Source: Piliocolobus tephrosceles
Taxonomy: Eukaryota > Chordata > Mammalia > Primates > Cercopithecidae
NCBI RefSeq assembly: GCF_002776525.5
Contig: NC_045438.1
Span: forward strand, 149,336,095-149,400,094
DNA length: 64,000 nucleotides
Reading direction: 5' to 3'
The notes below the pieces were generated by a model, which saw only the letters and a list, made by a program, of their open reading frames with translations, was not told the origin of the DNA and did no database searches. A program made the translations under genes and the position numbers. Below, piece after piece: positions 57,798 to 64,000 of this stretch (position 1 is the stretch's first letter; each line of letters starts with the position of its first letter).

Positions 57798-58589
57798 AAA
57801 AACTCTTCTACACCATGTACTGTGTGCTATTCATTGTAAGTGAATACTAAAAGATGGGAGCTATTTGTGAATTTTGGAACTAAGAAGGCCTAACAGATGC
57901 AGATGGAGTCACAGTATGAGCTCAAGTACAAAGATGGAAAGAGCATGGCGCATTGGAGACAGACTCATCCACTATATCCAAATTACTTAGTGGCTCATGA
58001 ACAACTGTGAGTGGATAATCAAGAATCACCAGATACATGCGTAGAAGCAGCAATAAGGGGCCTTATAAAAAGAAACTTGATTCTGGAAAGAAATAGATAA
58101 TTCAGGAAGAAAACTTAAACATGATCATTCTCGTATTCTGAGAGATTTGAGAAGCCATTATATCCAGAATTGAATAAGATAAAATAACTAGAACTGATTC
58201 TTAGAAATGCATATGATTGTCAAAATAAAACACTGGATAGGATAACTGAATAACAACTTGGACACAAATTGTTAAAGTTGGTGATACAAAATATTCATAA
58301 ATATCTCTCTACATATATATAGGAACATAAAGAAAAAGACAAAGAAATTTTTTAAATGGGTGAAAATATTGAGCTGCGAATAATATTTATTAAAATATAT
58401 CAATCAAAGTGTTCACAAAAAAAGTAAAACACATTATTGAAGATGCAACAGGAAAATATCTTTGGGCAAAGTAAAGATTCACATCTTCAGATTTGAAAGG
58501 AGCTGTAAAGTATCTGTTTATTTCTTTACTCAACAATTATTTGAGCTCAGTATTATTCAGAATTTTGTGGTTATGAAAGTATCAAAAAG
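57798..58589. other. Intergenic DNA without recognised features
   Basis: AT-rich sequence with no gene or repeat recognised. Confidence 0.5.
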
Positions 58590-58905
58590 GGCTGGGCACA
58601 GTGGTTCCCACCTGTAATCCCAGCCCTTTGGAAGGTCAAAGCGGGCAGATCACTAGGTGAAGAGATCAAGGCCATTCAGGTCAACATAGTGAAACCCCGT
58701 CTCTACTAAAAATTCAAAAATTAGCCAGCACGGTGGTGCGCACCTGTAGTCGCAGCTACTCGGGAGGCTGAGGCGGGAGAATCACTTGAACCCTGGAGGC
58801 AGAGGTTGCAGTGAGCTGAGACTGCACCACTGCACCCCAGCCTGGTGACTTGGTGACAGAAGGAGACTCCATCTCAAAAAAAAAGAAAGAAAGAAAGAAA
58901 AAGGA
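58590..58905 (+). mobile_element. AluS SINE with (GAAA)n tail
   Basis: A full Alu on plus ('ggctgggcacagtggttccc' start; 'gacagaaggagactccatctc' end), with an A-tail degenerated to GAAA units. An extra 'gacttggt' duplication lies near 58845. Confidence 0.95.
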
Positions 58906-58934
58906 ATTGTGTGAAAAATACATGATAGGCAGTG

Positions 58935-59495
58935 TTTTAAAATACCCCCCAGGAATCCCACCCACTGTGTACATGCCCTATGGCATCTCTTCTTCTTAAA
59001 TATAGGGAGAGACCCCTGATTCTGATAGATGTCATTCCCATACTAGGTTACGTTATATGGTAAAGATGAGGGATGTTTTCAGATAGAATTAATGTCTCCA
59101 ATCAGTTGACTTTTAGTTAATCGAAAGGGAGATTATTCTAGGTGTGCCTGATCTCATCAAGCAAGTCCTTTAAAAAGGCTCCCTGGACTAGAGACGGGAA
59201 GAAGAGATTCTCTTTCTACGGCTGTCTTGGACAAGCAAGCTTCCATAAATTCTACGGCTTCAAGGAAGCGAATTCTGCCAGAAACGTGAGGAAGTGCGGA
59301 AGTCGATGCTTCCCTAGACGGTTGAGAATGTAGCTTAGTAAACACCTTGATTTTAACCTTGAAAGACTCTGTGCTGTGGATTCAGCTGGCCTTTCCTGGA
59401 CTTCTGACCTTCACAAACTGTGCTATAATAAATGACTATTATTTTAAACAGTTACATTTGTGGTAATTTGTTAAGCTGCAGTAGAAATCTAATGT
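58935..59495 (+). mobile_element. MaLR (MLT1-type) LTR
   Basis: MaLR order: 'actaggttacgttatatggt', 'gacttttagttaatcgaaag', 'ctgtgctataataaatgact' (poly(A) signal at about 59426) and 'catttgtggtaatttgttaa'. A second MaLR LTR in the same orientation as the one at 54.6 kb. Confidence 0.75.
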
Positions 59496-59924
59496 ATCTA
59501 CATAAATTATGGTGAAACTTCAACACTGTGTGTAAAAAAGTTTCTTACAGCTTTCAAATAAAATTTTAAAAGTTATAAAACTCAAAATAACTTTAAACTT
59601 TTCATTAGCAACACCATATTCTAGAAAACAATGCAACTCCCTCCATGTTCTGACAGAAAATAATTTGGAGCCAAACAATTAATAAAGTCAGAGTGAAATA
59701 AAGACATTTTCTGACATGTAGACTTCGGAAGTTCACTGTCCATATGGCATGATTCTGAGAAAGTGATAGAATATTTTTTTAAAGAATGAATTTGACTTTC
59801 ACTCTTGAGATAATCTCCTTGCAGGGGTACATATGAATATGTGCCAGATATCTCACTTGGATCTGGATGACATATTTGCAATATCTTAGTATTTTAAATG
59901 CTGTTTATTGTTTTTTACATTTTT
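59496..59924. other. Intergenic DNA without recognised features
   Basis: AT-rich sequence with no repeat recognised. Confidence 0.5.
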
Positions 59925-60465
59925 TACTGAGGTAGAATATATGTGGTCAAATGAGTATCAAGTTCACTAATCTTTAGGTTTGATCAAGTTTTAAAGATGT
60001 ACACACCTAAGTAATAACTATCAACATGAAAATATATAACATTTCCAGCACCCAAAAGTAGTCTTTATGCCCCTTTCTAGTCATACCCTTCCATTCTCAA
60101 AATGGTAATCACCTTTCACACTTCTTTCTTCATTCATTAGTTTTACCAGTTCTTAAACTTCATCCAAATGTAATCCAATGGTGTGTATTATTTTGTGTCT
60201 AATTTCTGCCATTGTGAGAGTCATCCTTGTCATTGTGTTTACCAGTTGTTCATTCTCTTTACATTGCTGTGTAGTATTTCTTTACATGCTATAATTTAGC
60301 CATTTTTGTTGTTGGACATTGGACTTGGTTTTGGTTCTTGGTTGTCATAAATGAGTCTGTTATGGACATCCTTCCACAATATTTTGCTGGATGTGTGCAC
60401 TCATTTGTGTATGGGAAAATACCTAGGAATGGGATTGCTAGGACATAGGGTAGTAGATATTTTTA
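59925..60465 (-). mobile_element. L1M 3' end
   Basis: Reverse-strand old L1 3'UTR: 'tactgaggtagaatatatgt', 'attctctttacattgctgtg' and 'cctaggaatgggattgctag'. Diverged and truncated. Confidence 0.7.
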
Positions 60466-60799
60466 TTGTTTTTAACATTTACACTCAATTTACAGAGGAA
60501 ATATTGAAGGCTCATGTATAGTTATAAGCTAATAAAAATGATAAAATTATTGGCAATTTGAAAGCAATGTTAAGACTGAGAAATAAGATCTATAGGGAAA
60601 GAAAGAAAATTTCAGTTTATTTCTTTACATCCACTAAGCCGTAATTAGGGTAAACTCTCAAAAACCTTATTCTGATCATGATTTGTTCAGAATTAAGTGA
60701 CTTTTCCTTGATCTTAGGATAAAGGTGAAACTCCTTTATAAATTCTGGAAAGTTCCAAATGACCGGTCGATATTTATCTTTTCTTTCTTATGTCTCTGC
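60466..60799. other. Intergenic DNA without recognised features
   Basis: Unique-looking sequence; nothing recognised. Confidence 0.5.
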
Positions 60800-61190
60800 A
60801 GTTCTTGACTTTCTCCACTTGAGTCTCACTGACACTCATCATTACTTCTCCACCACAAGGTCTTTGCACAAGCTGTTCCTCTTCTTAGAAAGCTTTTGTT
60901 ACAATTTTCCACATAGTTAAATCCTACTCATTGGTCAGATTTCTTATCAAGGGTGGTCTCTTCTGAGAAACTATCCCTGACCTCCTTAATATAAATTCTC
61001 ATGACTTATCTCATAATGATTTTATTTTGGGCCACACTTATAATTTATTTTGTCTTGTTATTATTGATCACCCTTTTCATTCAGTGGTGATTTTCACTAT
61101 GGCAGGATTTATGTCTGTTTTCACTCATTTTATTGCTAGAATCTAGTGCAGCATTTGATCCATGTGGACACTCAATATTATTGAGCAGAA
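60800..61190 (+). mobile_element. L2 LINE 3' region
   Basis: L2 sense words: 'ccacaaggtctttgcacaag', 'gaaactatccctgacctcc', 'gctagaatctagtgcagca' and 'gacactcaatattattgag'. Confidence 0.7.
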
Positions 61191-62224
61191 GAAAGAATCT
61201 TATATGATTCTTAACGTCAAAATCTCAAAATTGAAGGAGTAGTATCATTTAAAATTATGAAGGCAAACACTTGAAAAACTGAAAATACTGTAAATCAGAA
61301 TGAAAACAGGAGAAGACTCTAGTAAGGGAACTAAATTTCTCTTATTTGTAGAAATGGAGTCTATATAAGCTATCTAAAGCCCAACAAACACTAGAACTAA
61401 AATTAGAAATATTTAAATGTAATTGTCTCTGGGAAAGAGACTGAGGCTGAGGAATGGAGACTGGGAAGGTGAATTTCTAAGTTTTACCCTTATTTTTAAT
61501 TTATTTTGTTACATTTGTTATAATATAGATCAGAAATATGAAACTCAAGGTCACAATACACGCCCAACTTTAGAAAACTTTGGAAGACTGGGAGACCTAA
61601 TTTGCATATCTGCCCCTGTGCCACAGATTGGGCATAAGGTATGGCACATGTAAATAGTTATTTGAGATTGCTGACAAAATTACTGGATATATGATAAGCT
61701 CAAGGCTTTTGGGATAAAGTTATGCCAATGGGAGCCACAAACTCATTTGAAGACTATCAATGGTAACAATATATTTTGGGAATTGACTTGTAAAAGGTTG
61801 AAGTTCACCGGAATTAGTTCAAGCAGTCAGGGATTAGTACAGAATTTTAACATCCTGGGTGCTTTCTGCATTTGCTCCCACTTTAGTCACAGCACAGGTG
61901 GTAGCAATACCAAATCAAATTGATCACATACAATGACAGAGTATGATAGAGGGGAACAAAATGTTAATCACTATATAGGTTTCAGATATAAGATCTCAAG
62001 AGCTGAACTGGAGCAAATATTTCTAACCTAATTGATGAATTCAAGCTAAGGATTAGTACTATCAGGAGAAAATTTAGTAGTAGGATGTGGGGACTTGGGG
62101 TCAGGATGATCCACATTAATTCTGGTACACCATAACGTACTCCCTCAGTGACTCTGTTTAGAAACCAGGACCTTGCCTTCCAGGCTGTATCACTGAACAT
62201 TTCCAGTATGTAGCCTGTCCTCCA
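61191..62224. other. Intergenic DNA without recognised features
   Basis: Unique-looking sequence. No frame of note. Confidence 0.5.
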
Positions 62225-62490
62225 AGTTCCAGCACAAAGCTAATTCCTTTTTTGAAGCCTTTCTGTTGCCCATAGCCAGAAACAGTTCCTCTCTCCCTTA
62301 TCTCCCGCAGCATTTTTCCAACTTTCTTATGGCATTCAGCACTTTATACTATGTATTCTGGTTACGCATGTGCATCCCTTACTTCTTCCATTAATCTGAG
62401 AGCTCATAAAAATTATGTCATTTGCATTCACCACAGGGCCTGGCCATGGACTTGCATATCATTGCTGAGAGAAGTCTCAATAGCAGCTTA
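62225..62490 (+). mobile_element. L2 LINE 3' fragment
   Basis: L2-like C/T-rich 3'UTR: 'ccttttttgaagcctttctg', 'ggcattcagcactttatact' and 'tctgagagctcataaaaat'. Diverged, so the call is moderate. Confidence 0.55.
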
Positions 62491-64000
62491 AGTACTATTG
62501 AGGACCTCAAGATGACAAATTTTCTCCATCTCTTCTAAGGCTGAATTGTCATATGCAATGTGCTTTACGACTGTGCTGGTAAGGCTGGTAAGTGTCACAG
62601 GATTTAGAATTTGTGCTACGCTATATATGCTCTAAACATATACTATAATTTCCATTGTATTATTTAAGGGAGCGGAGAAGGATTTTGTCAGTGTTAACAA
62701 GCACTGGGTATCTTCCTATATCAAATATGTGTTAAAAAAGCCGAGGTTGGTTTTCATTAATAAGAACTGAGAAGATATTTGAATGTTTGTAATAATTACA
62801 ATGATTTTTGCAAGCTGTATAGCTTAAGCTAATTTCTAGTATTATATCACTTAAATTCTCATAAAAGTTATGATATTCTCCTACAAAGACAAACTAACAC
62901 TCTATATACTCATTGTCTACAAACCTAAAATAGTAATGAAAATGTCTTAGAGAGGAAATAGAGACAAAATTCATGCTACATTCAAAGCAAACAATTTTTT
63001 GTGATTTTAAGTATGTGCAAAGAGATTCTTAGCAGCCTGTACACTGAAGTTGTGATTTCTAAGTTATGTTCCAAGGAATTCCTTTTCTTATTTTCTCCCA
63101 AGGCTACCTTTTTTTTGTATTATTATGAATTAGATTTGTTTGGAACATAAAAAACAGAATTGATCTTCCCTCCTTGAATAATACAGAAGATAATATATGT
63201 AGGAAACTTTTTCCAAAGCATGTCTGAGTATATACCTTTGAATTTTACTTGAAAACATGTCATTCCATTCAAAACTCTGAATTAAGATGCACTACTTTTT
63301 GCTGAAGGCTATTTTAAATTAGGCTAATAAATTGCTACTCTCTGCCTTGCGTGATAATGCATTACATTATCTACTGATGTACATGTATTGTTGACTCTAA
63401 TGGTGTGGAAATTAAATGTTAGACATGGGCCAGATGTTCCTATAGATGAATATGAAGTATGACTCTGGCATAGTTATGTCTTATCAGAACAGAGAGGAAG
63501 AATGCAATAACCAAACAACAACAATAACCACCCAAGAATGCCCTCTGATATTGGTCTCCAGTAAGAACTAACAATCATGCAAGCTTAGATCCTTAGTCCC
63601 TACCTTTGAGGAGTGTTCTAAATGTCAGCAGTATTTGCACCTGTTCATAAGGAAAGTGATGTCATTTCCTAAAATACAGAATAAAATAAAGTTGCGAATA
63701 TACTACTATTTGGAGGGGTGTCCAGAGATGGTAGATATATGTCATCTTTATTTGGCAAACAGGAGCAGCTTGATTTGGCACCTCCACACGACCATGAGAT
63801 TCCACGGGTCATTCCTCTGCTCTGAGCAGTTCACAGCAGGGTGGGAGGAATATGTGACTTGGGGGAAGGGAAATAGCAAACAAATGGGCCTTATGGTGAA
63901 TTTTAATGAAGATTCCCTGCTGGCTTTAGCCCCACTGGGAAAAAGAAAGAAAGAAAAAGAAACCCATAATCTCCTATTTGAGGTTAAGTTACAAATGGGA
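62491..64000. other. Intergenic DNA to the window end
   Basis: Unique-looking sequence with a (GAAA)n-like patch at 63945-63962. No gene or repeat is supported. Confidence 0.5.

Overview
The window is primate, most likely human, nuclear intergenic DNA. Three things show this. There are ten Alu elements (AluJ and AluS types). Primate-age L1 (L1P) copies lie inside older mammalian L1, L2, MIR, MaLR and hAT fossils. No long open reading frame lacks an explanation by repeats. I see no intact protein-coding gene, no tRNA or rRNA, no CpG island and no CRISPR. Repeat family names come from remembered consensus sequences, so superfamily calls are firmer than subfamily calls, and most ends are good to about 10-30 bases.

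Layout. 1-8.2 kb: AT-rich DNA with two old L1 pieces, a candidate orphan exon at 3.9 kb and an ERV1-like LTR at 5.7-6.3 kb. 8.26-10.03 kb: an hAT DNA-transposon fossil that hosts an AluJ and a full-length but broken RPL21 retrocopy on the minus strand, followed by a short non-autonomous DNA element. 10-20 kb: mostly unique, with MIRs, an AluS, a long L2, an L1M 3' end and a GC-richer LTR. 20.7-29.9 kb: successive minus-strand L1M fragments, interrupted by an AluS with a perfect target-site duplication and by two LTRs.

30-47.4 kb: a nested L1 complex. An old minus-strand L1 is the outer host. It contains an L1P(-), then an old near-complete plus-strand L1, then an L1P(+)/L1P(-) block and an Alu. 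The plus-strand L1 itself contains an Alu with a long (GGAA)n tail, and an L1P(-) that carries a further Alu.

47.4-64 kb: mostly unique DNA with MIR, L2, two MaLR LTRs, AluJ copies, an inverted duplication of about 300 bp (53.24/55.23 kb) and an internal L1 ORF2 fragment that lacks its 3' end.

The elements do not work together as a pathway; the window is a record of insertions. The most informative anomalies are local copy events: a 54-bp templated insertion at 41.37 kb, the inverted duplication, a 31-bp perfect palindrome, a 57-bp perfect tandem duplication and the GGAA microsatellite. I found no new biological system.
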